From: Atrichornis clamosus
Lineage: Eukaryota; Chordata; Aves; Passeriformes; Menuridae
Assembly (NCBI GenBank): GCA_013400975.1
Contig: WBMZ01005366.1
Coordinates: 62,001-126,000 of the forward strand
Direction: 5' to 3'
Length of the DNA stretch: 64,000 bases
Below the pieces are notes generated by a model that was not told where the DNA came from, ran no database searches, and saw nothing but the letters and a program-made list of their open reading frames with translations. How positions within the stretch are numbered: position 1 is the stretch's first letter; the number at the start of each line of letters is the position of its first letter. This document shows, one piece after another, positions 36,881-48,778 of the stretch. The position numbers and the translations under genes are program-made.

Positions 36881-37977
36881 GAGAAACTGGGGTGAGTTTA
36901 ACAGGTTCATTAGCTAGCACATTTAAATAAAATCTTGTTTTAGTTATCTTTTGCACAAACAGATTAGTATTTAAAAACAGGCTGTGGTCAGTAATATAGT
37001 TACTATTTTGTGACAAGTGGTGACTTCTTTTTTTCTTAGAGCTGCAATTTACTTTCACTGCGGTATGTCTATGTTTCCAGCTACTGCTGACATATTTGTC
37101 TGTATTGTTAATTAGACGTAATACTGTTTCTTGGAAGAGCATTTATTCTGTGTCTACATTTGAACTACTATCCATTGATCAATGGAAATATGATAGAAAA
37201 GGTATGAAAATTATAGCACAGCTGCTCAATTTGGTACAGTATGTCTTGGTACAGTATGTTTACTAAAGAGGTGGTCAATACACATCAAGAAAATCAGATT
37301 TAAAGGATTTGTCTGATACTTTTACTGCACTGGTTAGAGGAGTTTAACAGATGCATTCATTTTTCAGGAATGCTGTCTGTTATACCCAGGAGGATATTGA
37401 GAGATGAACAGCTACACTATTCTGAAGCACCTGAGTGACTTTTAAAAAATCACATGCAACCATGATTCTCTAGAGCAACAAAAAGAGCTGAGAGCCTAGT
37501 TTGTGTTGGTTTTTAAGAAGAGCGCTGCTCATAAGTGTCCATGATTTTTTAAAGTGTAGACTTTAAAGAAGGATTTGCTAATGGCTTTCAGAAGAAGAAG
37601 ACACTAAGTTGTAGTTGTGATGCTTTTATTTCAGAATAGAATTCTTCCAAAGCACAGCTGTTCAGGACTTGCTCAGAAAATTTCTTGTCGTCTTGGTTTA
37701 GGATTTGTCTTCTTCCAAATGTAGTTTTGATGAAAATCATTTCAACCCAAGATGAAATAATTCTTCAAATAACCATACCCAAATCTGTGAAGTATTTTGG
37801 ATGTGACTGTCAAGGCCTTTCATTTGTCTTTGTGTTGAACAGAAAGCCAGTGAACAGAGAAGCATACTGGGTGAGGTGTCAGATATGTTTTTATTATCTT
37901 CTAGCATAGTAGTTTCAGTGACAATAGCTGAGTTCAGTGCCTGAGAGTTTTACCCTCTCCCCATGCATTTTCTGTTC
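36881..37977. other. Non-coding unique sequence
   Basis: A 15-bp-period direct repeat of TTGGTACAGTATGT (37231-37244 and 37246-37259) is visible. Otherwise nothing was recognised. Confidence 0.5.
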
Positions 37978-38105
37978 AGAACAGTCCCTACCCTGAAGAT
38001 CCTGTAACACACACAAAAAAGGGATCATCTAATGTACAAAGAAGAAACTGGAGATTAAGGGATTTTCCAAAGGCCATAAACAAGTGAGAGAAGATATTAT
38101 ATCCC
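37978..38105 (+). mobile_element. MIR-like (CORE-SINE) fragment
   Basis: CAGTCCCTACCCTGAAGATC resembles the AGTCCCTGCCCTGAAGAGCT box of sauropsid MIR-type repeats. It is followed by GAAGAAACTGGAGATTAAGG and CCAAAGGCCATAAACAAGTG, equivalent to GAGGAAACTGAGG..TTAAG and CCCAAGGTCACACAGCAAGT. Box order and spacing agree. Diverged and inactive. Confidence 0.65.
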
Positions 38106-41100
38106 TTGCAGAGGTGATTTTCCAGCAGCAAAGTTTAAGTGCATCTGTGGGAAGCAGACAGAAGATTTTTCAGCAGTGGCCCTTTTTTCATCAACATCAA
38201 TTTTGCAGACTAAGATATAATGAAATCATTAGTCCCTGTAGATCAATGGGTATATTGCCAGTGATGTAAGTGGAACCAAGACTTCTATCTAGAATTGTTA
38301 GTCTTGTCTGAGCTTTAAAAATAGAAGTATCTGCTTTAACAAAAAGATTGGGTTCCCTGCTCAAACATTCTCCTGTTCTTTCTGCATGTGCAGTTAGGAC
38401 AACTGATGGATTTTCACAGTAGAGGTAACTGAAGTCAACCAGTTGCACTGGTAGGTAACTTAGTTTTTAATGGCCTGAAGCCTATCAGTAAACCAATCTC
38501 AGTCAGAATGTTGCAGAATCATGAAAGTTCAGTGCAATTTTCTAGTAAGGTTATACTTTCACTAGCAGTTTAATTTCTGCTTGATGGAACACAACAGTAA
38601 GTCTGGGGTAGGGGAGAAGTTTGTTGGGGCTTTTCTTAAGTAAGAAATATAACAAGTCAATAATATCGTGGAATAAGTCTTTTCTTTAATATGCCTGTCA
38701 AGTGAAATGGGTGATACTTTACCGACAGTTTAGCTGAGTAACTACTAGGACAGGATCAGTGTCTTGTGCTTTAAAAATAAACTTCTTTGCTCTGAGTCAA
38801 CATCTGTTTTGCCTTGGCCTTCATTTAGCAGCAGGAGACCATTATCCTGTGATGACTTTCTATTCCACTGACATCTCATCTGGTGCACCGATATTCTTAC
38901 TATTTTACTCCCCTGCTGTGCCCCTTCCCCTCAGCCACACACACACAAACACTCTTTATCTCAGCCTGTAGAATGCTATGTTCTGCTGCTTCTATGAATA
39001 GGAGATTGCACATAATGTAATCAATCAGTTGCTTCTACCACTAAGGAAAAGTGTGTCCTTCCAATTAACTTCCTACATCCTAATAAACAAGCAGCAACAG
39101 TCTTGGATAGATGCCTAAAATCAGGAACATTTATCTAATCTGCCCTGATATTCAGAATCTAAGGTGGGGGACTAGACCATCTGAGAAGGCAACCTTGCAA
39201 AATTTCCAGCCTTTCAGATCTGGTCTGGTTATTGCCAGAGGTAGGAAAATGGAAAATAATAATGAAATAAACTAACTAAATTTTTACAAGGACTTTACTT
39301 GTTTTAGCTTTGGGGCAAGTATTTGGAGGCAAACTGTTTCCCCAGACATATATGAGATAAATTATTATTCAGATTTACTAAATCTGTTAAGTTTATTGCT
39401 TTGGGACAGTTAATTTCTAATTCTATGCCCTTTACTGTAAGAGAACACATCAAAGCTGGAATTTCTTTAGCTTGACTCCACAGGTTTTTTCTCCACAAAG
39501 AGAAGAACATAAAATCAAAATGTAACAATGATTGCGTTGGAGCAGTCCAGAGGTCTATTTAACCCAAGATGTCAACAAGAAGATGCTGAGTTGTGTGTTT
39601 CGACAGCCTTCCTGCTTTTACGATGGTGCAAGGACTAGATGAACCCTGGGGGCAGGGCAGGGAGGAGAATTGCTGTTATGGTTTGCAGAGCTTCTGGAAG
39701 CACTCAGTGCCTAATGGGGTGAGAAGTTTCCTCCTCCTGTGTCTTTTTCCCTGTCTCCTACACAGCCATGCATATCCACACATGTACTAATGTAATGGAG
39801 CACCATTATGTGATGGGAGCATGGGCATGCTTTTCTTTGAGTTGGTTTTTTGGGTGCACCAGAAAGCCCTCTGGATGAGTCAATCCAAATTCATCCCATT
39901 TCCCTGTATGTCCTTTTGAAGTGCCTGCAGTGAGTACCAAAGCCAAAACCTATCTTTTAATATTATTATTATTTTAAATCTAAGTAGGACTAAAAGAGGA
40001 TGTGTTATCTGATGGGTTTACAGGCATGGTTTGAACCTGTCACCAGCAGCAAATTACATCTCTCACATTAAAATATAACCTCCTGAGTACTGTTTATTAT
40101 ACCTGAGTGTAAGCTGATTGTGATGGACCATGATTGTCAACTGATGCAAGGAAGCAAGACAAAGATGGCTTTGTTCAGTTTTCTTTTTTTCAGTGAGAAA
40201 TTTAAGCTAATGTGTCTGTATGTGGCCAACTGAAAACCTCCTCCATTTACTTTTTTCAATGTGAAAGTATGATCTCTCATACTTTCATACTTTCAAAGTA
40301 CATTTTCTTTTCTATCCTACCATCTTTAAAAGTAGTGACTGTGGGAACTTGCATGATAAAGCTGCTGTTGCTGCCCACTGCTTCAGATTATGTAGTGCAT
40401 ACTGCAGAACCACTGTGTGTATTTTTCTTATTCATGGATTCTTTCACTGCCTCATACCTAAACAGCTAGAATGAACTGGCATTCAGGATTAGTAACTTAT
40501 TCTAGTTACTAAGTTAACCTACAAGTCTTCAGATTAATTTGGACTAGTTTCCATTGGAACAGCGTTTACCTAGTTCAGTTTTTTTGACTGTATTGTAGAT
40601 TCCTACTTTTCAGCTATTGCCAATTGTAGTTGACGTTTTTGTGAAGGCAATTAAGATGGAAAGAAGAAAAAGAGCACAGATATTCTCACAAATGTGTCCT
40701 GGATTTGTTTGGAATGTTTTCAGAACTGGTATTTTCATCTCATACTTGAGTAACTTGTAGTTTGAGCTGTTTGCAGTCATGTCATGGTACGTACTCTGCC
40801 ACATTAAGTGACCACATCAGGAGGAAGATCATCCGATATCATTCCCTTTTATCCTCTGCCTTGAGGTAGGTGTAGGCTTAGTACACGGTATCTCCTGAGA
40901 TACAGGACAGCTGTTGAAAAGTGCTGATTTGTATTTGAAGACAACTGAAACAAAGCCATCTTAATCAAAGGCTGCATTAGAATTTTGTGTGGAATGGACT
41001 AGTTTTTGAATAATTTAGAGAGCATCCCAATCAAAGTCTAGTTTCTGTTAGTTTTCACTTCTTTACCATGAGAGGAAAGCAGGATAATGTGACAATGGGA

Positions 41101-42728
41101 AAATGATATTCATATTTTAGGCTATTTTCCAGAATGTCATACAGCTCATTGCCATGTTGAAGAACACCAATTTTCTGACCTTCATGTTTCAGAGAGGTGG
41201 GCTCCCTAAATTCAGGTTGGGATTAGGTTCTAGTACTTACTGCTCAGTCATCTGATTTGTAAGACTCTCAACGTTGCATTTCTACTGGCGTTTTCCATGC
41301 AAATACATTTTAAAGCATTGGTAAAGTACATGTTTCAAGTATGTGATCCAGTGCATGGCTACAGCAAAGAAGTGTACATGAGCAGATCTAATGTATTTGA
41401 GAAGTAACTTTGTACCTTCAAATACTTATGTGTTAGCATATTTCATAAAGTAGATGAGTCTATACTGTTCTAAAAAAACAGATTTAATGTAACTCTTGAT
41501 ATATTCATTATCCATAGGCATGTGTATTCTTCCCCTTTCTTGAATTCCCTGAGAATGTAGTTATTTCTAATTAAGCAATGTTGCTTTGTAAGCAGGAGGA
41601 CATCTTGGAAAACTCCAGCAAGTTCTTTTTCTTTCAAAGTTGGGATGGGACAGTCAACGTAGTTAAAAATGCCAAATTTGTGAATCCTTAAGTTAAAAAT
41701 ATGCCTGCATAGAAAAGATGTATTTATGGACCACACAGTTCAAGGAATCAGGTGAGTAAGGTTCAGGAACCCAAAGCCACAGAATACCTTGTCAGGTGTG
41801 TTTTGATATCTCTATAAATGCCTTTGACCTTGATTTTGGGAATGAGGCAATCCTTACCAAGACAATAAAGCACTGGATACCCATTAGACTGTCCTTTGAA
41901 TGCTCCAATGAGGCTACATTTCCTCTCCAAACAGGTTGAAAGCTTGCAAGTGTGGAAGGTGAGAAAGTTAACAATATTCGTAATCTTACAATCTTTCCTG
42001 ACATGCTTTATAAATATAGACATTTCATGTTGCACTTTATACAACTGTAACTTCCAGACACAAACTTTAAAGGTATTATTGTGTAATTCTATTTAATATT
42101 CTCAAAAATATTAATGGAGAAATTTTTTTCTCTCTGCAAATGCAAGTAATTTTCATTATTTAGAGTGTGAATGGTGAGGTAAACCAAATACCACCTAAAG
42201 CACTTTGTGGTTTTATTCAAATGGGTGTTTGTAAATACTTCTTGCAAAGGGTTTCTTTGCCCTGTATTTGCTCAGCATTAGTCCTTAAAAAAAAAATCTT
42301 GTGTGGTCAATGAAGATATTCAGTAGAAAATTGATCTGCTGAAATACTTCTCTCAGAATGAAATTTGCTTATATGATATGCTTCTTTAAACTTTTTTGTT
42401 CTTAAAATCGTGCAAACCCCACATGTAATCTATTCATACAACTCTCTACTATATTCCATGCTCTGATTTCATCTGCCTAGTTCCTTTTTTCTGTCAATTT
42501 TTGCATTCATGTTTTTTAACATGTTTCTGGTTGAACTTAGGATATCAGCTAATTCATGTGCTTTTGCTGCGCCTTAGCTCAGCTGTCTACGTAACAAGTA
42601 TTGAAAAACGTATTTTCTCAGTATTTTCCAGTGCAGATTCTTTTCCAATGTTGACAGTATGCTAAAGGATGTGTGTAAGCAACAGCTCTGCTGGGACATT
42701 TAATGTCCTGTCTGGCTACAGCTCTGTG
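38106..42728. other. Non-coding unique sequence
   Basis: Unique AT-rich DNA. A TTA-rich low-complexity stretch is near 39957-39975, and TTAGTAACT ... AGTTACTAA forms a 9-bp inverted repeat near 40490-40512. No gene or repeat family was recognised. Confidence 0.5.
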
Positions 42729-42754
42729 ACACACACACACACACACACACACAC
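42729..42754. repeat. (AC)13 microsatellite
   Basis: Thirteen uninterrupted AC dinucleotides, a likely polymorphic marker. Confidence 0.97.
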
Positions 42755-45700
42755 CGCCAGCAATCACTCACAGAAGTTTTAGTCTTCTTCAGCAGTTGTC
42801 CTTTGATGCGTCTGGAATGCAAAGGATTCATTTCTAGTCCACACAAGATATATTGCAGAGTATATAGATGTACGGAAATCGGAGCTTAGCTGTTTTTTGG
42901 GGCTGCCAAAGTTTCACTGTAAACACAACTTCAAACAGAGCTGCTTTCTCTAGACTTAGGTTTATCCTGCAATTCGCAGCTTGTTTTCATTGTGAGTGTG
43001 CTTGTGGGAAAAGTCTGTTATACTGTAGATAATTTGCACCGCTGCCCAGAAATCACTGCAGTACAGCTTGGTACAAGTAGGCTGTTTGGGCAACACAGGC
43101 TGTTCTCTCTGGATTTTATTTGAGTATGTTGGCACTGGAATCGAGCCTGGAAGGTAAACTTGATGGTTGGTGTTATAAAGGCCTGTTCCTGCTTCTGCTG
43201 AGGTTGCAGCTGAGTAACTGGAGTAGTCTATAAACTATTGAAACTTTTAACAGTTACAGCTCCTCGTTCCCTGTATTTGCTACACTAAGAGTTCTTCCCA
43301 ATGTTGGAACTTCAGCTTTCTTCAAGAGGCTGGGCTGCCATCTTGTTGGCTTGAAGCAACTTGTATTTGTGGCAGTCCTGCCTCTTGTCACTCAGCATCA
43401 TGAATCACTGCTCAGAACACTCTTCTGTCACCTGAATATCTCTCTTGTTTGGCATGCTGCCCTTTTCATTGAGACTCAGATTAAAACAGTCCTTTCAACA
43501 GCTTGTATTCTTTGCACAAAGTGTAGACACAGATGGCAGGTTTCCATCTTGACTGAAGAGAGTTTTGAATTGACATGCCAAATCCACCTGAATTCCAAGG
43601 AGCTCAGAATCTTCTTCTGATTCATTAACGACCATCATTAATCTTGATAGAACCTCTAATGGACAGAGTAATACTTACATTTTGTCCAATCCTATTACTC
43701 AGATAGCTGCCTACAGTACTGTGTTATCCTAGAATTAACAGATAAATCTTCTCCATGCGCTAATGCCTAAGTAGCTGGAGTTTTAACAGAACAGTTAATG
43801 TGACAAGTCTTATGATGTTAATTGGGGCAGAAAATGAAATATTTCTACTTGGTAGAAAAGAACAAATGTCCCAACTTAAGATGCAGACAAATTTCTGATT
43901 TGCCAGCAACTTAAAAAGAAACACATATGGTCATCTTTACTGGTGTGTGTGTCTAGGCTTGCACTGTGCAACTTGTCAAAACTGTTTTTCTCAGCATAGT
44001 ATCTAAAGGGGGGAAATAATTATGAAGAAAGATTTTGCCTCACACAGTATTAATTTATCTGAGCAGCTTACACATACATTGGATGATCTGTAGTTCTTCT
44101 AAAAAGAATCTGTGGCTCTAAAAATGATCCTTCTTGCTCAGCCATGGATTTGAATTCCTTGCCCAAATATGCATGTGAATGTCAGTACATGCAGTGCACT
44201 CATGTAGCATGTAATTTTCATGTTGATGAGCACTGATGGCTCCACAGTAAAAATCCATATATAACATTTTTTTAATAGATATGTTTCTTTCAAATGAAAC
44301 AAAAAAGCATTTTGCTTTTAAGCTAAGTAATCTTCAGAACTGGAGGTGCTGATAGAGTAATTGTGTTTATTCTTCCAGTTTCACCATTTCTGTCTTATAA
44401 ACATTGTTTTGCATTATTGGACTCCACGTTTCCCCTTCTCATCTGATGTTTTACAAATATTTTTCTAATTGCTTGAGACAGTGTGGTCCAATAAAATTAC
44501 ATCGACTTTCTGCTGAACTTGTTTGTCTGATCAGCTGCCAAAAGTTGTAGGCAGCTAGGCAGAACACTTGGTCTCACTTTCTTCCACTCCCCCTCCTCTA
44601 AGGCAATGCTTTCAGTCAGCCCTCTACCCTTAAAAGAATATGCGTGTGAAGACTTAGGGTTGTCAACTGTGCATTTTACACTTCTGAGCCATTCAAACAC
44701 TTCAGCAAGGCACTACATCCTAGCAGAATTCTAGGGCTGAAGGAGAATCTGTTTCTGTCTGTAGATTGTTAAGTGATTAAGTTAAGAGAGGTAAATCATA
44801 CATTATATTTTAAAGCAGAAGTACTTCTTTTGGCTCTGGGCCCATCCATGCTTCAGCATAACAGCTATCTCAGTCTTTTTTCAGACTTCCTCATCTGATA
44901 AAGGACAAATTACAGCTAGAAGTGTCCAGGAAGTGAGGCACTGTATTGCCTTATCACCCTGAGAGCCTACATAAAGAAGGTACAAGGGGATATAACAGCT
45001 GACATACAGAACTGTAAAGTATTATATATTTTTACAGTGACAGGGATGCTCAGAGGAGAAGTGCAATCCTGTGATTCTGAGTGTCTGAAAGAGCTAACAG
45101 AACAATGAGCTATTATTCTTGAGTCTTGATAACTGAGTGCCTTACAATGAGGGATGAATTGTAACTAGCTGTGAACTGAAAATAGACCCTTCCCTTTCAT
45201 TGTCATGAGCATGTTGCTATTTATGATTGGTTTGGCAGACACTTTCTTAATGATATCACATCTCTTCTGGTTTATTGCTCTCGTATAATGAAATGAGTCT
45301 GTAATTTCTTTCATAGATTTGTTTTCTTTTAAAAGGACCACGTGTACATCACACACCTCATTTCAGGTGCATTTTTGAGTGCTTGCTTACTACGCACATT
45401 TTGTGTGATAGAACGTGGTCAGGTCCAAGATCCCCTAAAATAAGTGGTGGCTTGATATTGAGAATCATTTTTTAAAATACCTTGAGAAAGAAAAACAAAG
45501 CAAATAGTGCTGGTTTGCCACAGTAGAACAGATATGGTATGTGATCAGTTAGCTGCAGCCCACAGATAAACACAGACAGACAAGCTAGCAAGCATAAACA
45601 GAAACCACATTATTGTCCCACTTAAGACTTCTGGCCTCGTGTTTGTTAAGTGATCTCTAGAGCCTGAAAAGCAAAACAAAAATTTTCAAGTACCGATAGC

Positions 45701-46053
45701 TGAATTTGACATTATTTGATGTTAGGCGTCTACAGTTCTTTTAATCTTCAGCATCGGTCATTTTTTCAGTTGTCTTTCTCTCCAGTTAGTTAATAAATAC
45801 ATGGGCTGTGTAATGGATGGTATTTATCAGTGCAACCTCATTTAATTTTTTAAGAGCTGAAAAAGCATAAACATAATATCTCTGGCTTGGTCAAATTACT
45901 TGACATCCTTAGTAACGTAAGAATATCTAATAGTAATTTCAGAGAGAGTTTGTTGAAGCCTCCAGATGTCAGGGGCTATGGAAGTGTAAAGTATTATTAC
46001 AGATGTTTCTCATAATAATAATACATCTGATAGCAGGGCAGAAAAAGGAATTA
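42755..46053. other. Non-coding unique sequence
   Basis: No recognised repeat or gene. Open frames of up to 89 codons (for example 43351-43620 plus) lack domain features and flanking splice sites that would make an exon. Confidence 0.5.
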
Positions 46054-46138
46054 AGGGCCAAGTACTTCAGTCATTAACTGAGCTGAACTCCCACTAAGGT
46101 CTATGTGAGTTTTGTTCAAATAAGGATTACAGAATTCA
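46054..46138. repeat. Decayed sauropsid-type interspersed repeat
   Basis: AAGGGCCAAGTACTTCAGTC, AACTGAGCTGAACTCCCACT, GTGAGTTTTGTTCAAATAAG and GGATTACAGAATTC occur in the order of a common turtle/crocodile/bird repeat (GGGCCAAATTCT ... GAACTCCCATTGA ... GGAGTTTTGCCTGAGTAAGG ... TGCAGAATTC). Strongly diverged; class uncertain. Confidence 0.5.
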
Positions 46139-46331
46139 AATGTAAGTAATTATTTCCAGCATGGAATGATTTATACTGCTTTTCCAGCCTTGTCTTTCTA
46201 GAATCTTGAAAACAGAGTCAGAGTATATTGACTCACTGTACACAGAAGGAAAGCTTGCCAGCGCAGGGCTTGGTAGCACAAGGAAAGTTTGACTCAGCCA
46301 CAGATACACAAAATCAAGCAGGGTGACTTAC

Positions 46332-46620
46332 GTCTGCAGAGCAACCAGAAGTGTGCCTGCGGCAGCAAGAGTCATACCCACAGCCCCGCGGGGTTACAGA
46401 GGAATCCTGTCTTGGAATCCTGGCTGCTGCATTCACAGTGCTTGTGACAAGGTGGGGGCTACAGCTCACAAGTGCCTGGAGGCACCACTGTCACACCGCC
46501 GGCTGCAGCACAGGCTCAGCTGCTGTGAAAGACACACCGCAGAACCAATGGGTAAGGACGCTGCCGTCCCAGTTGATGGAGGGGTTTGCACTGAGAGCTT
46601 CCTTTTTAGGCTGCGAGCTC
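46332..46620. other. GC-rich block with splice-like signals on both strands
   Basis: Locally GC-rich with several CpGs, including CCCCGCGGGG, in an AT-rich neighbourhood. On the minus strand an acceptor-like GTGTCTTTCACAG precedes about 190 nt ending GCAGAC|GTAAGTCA at 46332. On the plus strand an ACCAATGG|GTAAGGAC donor-like site lies near 46547. All minus-strand frames of the putative exon contain stops. A plus-strand frame (46323-46658, 111 codons) crosses the block without a recognised domain. It may be an exon or promoter of a non-coding RNA, or a small CpG-containing regulatory patch. Confidence 0.25.
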
Positions 46621-47090
46621 TAGGTTGTTTGTTTGGGTTTTTCAAAAGCTGTTTGTGAAATAAGTAGCTTTAAATAGCCTGTGTCCTTGTGGGAAAACAC
46701 CAGCAGTAACTGCTTTGCTGCAAAGTGCAGGTACTGTAACAGTGCTAAACACACGAAGTTGCAGTTTGGTCCTGCAGTATGGACAGCACTGACCTTGCTC
46801 AAATGATGCTCCTGAAATTTTGAAAAATGCAGGTGTTTAGAATGAGTCTGAAACTCTGTTAAAGTACATTTAGGTACATATTCATTGTCGAACTTGTAGG
46901 TGTGCCATCTTTGTTGAGCAATTAAATCCTGCAAAATACTGTCTTTTTCTCTGCTACACAAGTTGCTGTGTATGTGGTGCACACAGTCTTCTGAAATGCT
47001 GGTGCACGAGATGATAGGTGGAACATTATTTTTGGCAACCCTGAACTTTTTGAAAGCCTCCATATTGCTCCACATCTGTGTCTGGAACAC
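46620..47090 (-). other. Unidentified 156-codon open frame
   Basis: This is the second-longest ATG-initiated frame of the window (156 residues) and the most exon-like of the long ones. It is Cys/His-rich in places (CTSISEDCVHHIHSNLC) with a mixed-charge stretch (SREKDSILQDLIAQQRW). A splice acceptor-like TTTTGTGTTCCAG lies just upstream (ending about 47090, minus) and a consensus-like donor AGCAAG|GTCAGT lies inside (about 46796). The enclosed exon would be about 290 nt and open throughout. I recognise no family and see no signal peptide or catalytic motif. It borders the GC-rich block on its 3' side. Either an exon of an unknown transcript or chance. Confidence 0.2.
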
Positions 47091-47730
47091 AAAATTGTAG
47101 TTGTTTAGAGCTGGTATATCTGTTTATACACATGGAGAACAAAAAAAGGACTGGCATAAACAAAATGTCATACACATTCAAATTTTGATTACAATAAAAT
47201 AATCATTCTGACATCATCACAAAAACTAAGTGCCAAAAATAGTAATCTGCCAGCTCATGAAGGGCAAGCCTCAAATTTCTGTGGTTTGGTTCATTTAAGC
47301 ACTAAGAAATTTAAGCATGTTCATAAAACTTCTCAGATTCGTGCTCTGTTTCTACTTCTTTGCCAAGTGTCAGAGGCTAAAATCATCATGTTCCTTTCTG
47401 TCTTCCAGTGGCTCCAGTTCAGGTGTCCTGTGCAGGATTCACCTTGGTTAACTGGACATCAGCAGTACAGGACCACTATATGAACTAGTCACTAAACTTC
47501 CTAAAATCAGTGGAAAAAAATTAGGCATTTCTGAAGTGTGATTCATCAAGCCTGTGTAACCTTGGAATGCGATGTCTCATGCCTTAATAGTACTGACTTT
47601 TCTCCACAGGCTTAGAAGAGATTCTTGAACTGTCTCAGATGCGACAGTTTCTCATTCATCTACTGTCTTGTCTTTCTCACGTTCAGCAGCCCAACAGTTG
47701 AGTTTCTCTCAATTTTGCCTTGAAAATATT

Positions 47731-47829
47731 AACATTATTGTGGTGATGATCAACAGCAGCAAGCAATTAAAAATTTAACATTATTGTGGTGATGATCAAC
47801 AGCAGCAAGCAATTAAAAATTTAACATTA
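47731..47829. repeat. Exact 46-bp tandem duplication
   Basis: Positions 47731-47776 and 47777-47822 are identical over 46 bp (start AACATTATTGTGG, end AATTAAAAATTT). A third partial copy (AACATTA) continues to 47829. The unit is not low-complexity and shows no divergence, so the event is recent, polymorphic or an assembly artefact. Confidence 0.97.
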
Positions 47830-48755
47830 CCACTGAAACAATTTTTTTCGTAATGTTCTAATTAATATTTAATGAGATTTTGAATTTTTATTCTTTTCCA
47901 TTTGAACTACTCGAAGCCCTATGTCATTCAATGTAAGAAAATTAATTGCCTGACATTGTTGTATTGCTGGTTTTGGCAGATGTATAAATAAATGCATAGT
48001 TTTGTATATTCAGATATTTATTTTATCAGAAATTGATGCCTTGTATGATTTACTAATTAGATAGATGAAGATTTTTGCCTGATCAACTAGAAGGCACTTT
48101 TGATCTAATAGAAGAATTTGCACTAATACTTCAAAAGCAAGCCAGCAGAGACTGAAAAATTTACTCCAATGGTGATGCAAGTTGTGGGATTTTTAATGAG
48201 GAACAGTGATAGCTGTGATGTTTGGTAGCATCTTGTGGAAAGAAAGTGGTGGTATTTAGGAAAGATTTGGTATGAGAGAGCTACTTTTATGAGGAATTCT
48301 GGCATCCCTAAAGAAAACACCAATCATAATCAGGTATAATAGAAAACTTACTGGAAATTTTGGTTCCTCAACTTCCAGTGGCTGAGGAATCACAATTCAT
48401 CAGAGAAATATATGGAGTCAAGAATAAAGAGTTCTAATCCAGGTCTTGGGTGACCTTACATATTTGCAGCATATTTCCATTTTACTCATTTCCAGATTTT
48501 TTTCATGTTTCAAATACTCATAGTGAAAGGCAACTTGTGTCTTATAAAAATGTATAATCATAAAATGCCAAGTGCCAGGCAAATGAAATTTTCTTGAATG
48601 AAGATGGTGGACCATGTATAAAAATCTAGATAACAAAGTAATTTAAAATCATTAAAATAAATAAATAATCTTTTATCAAAACTTTAAAAACGGATTTTGT
48701 TAAAAAAAGCACAATATATTAATTTCATCCAGGTTTCTGTATGTAGTATCTGTAA
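47830..48755. other. Non-coding unique sequence
   Basis: AT-rich, with an ATAAATAAATAA-type stretch near 48656-48669. Nothing else was recognised. Confidence 0.5.
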
Positions 48756-48778
48756 AGTACCTAGTTAAACTAGGTACT
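48756..48778. repeat. Perfect 11-bp palindrome
   Basis: AGTACCTAGTT, one central A, then AACTAGGTACT: perfectly complementary arms. Role unknown. Confidence 0.9.

Noticed and set aside
46620..47090. Calling the 156-codon minus frame a protein-coding gene.
   Set aside because: No homolog or domain was recognised; kept only as an unidentified frame and an observation.
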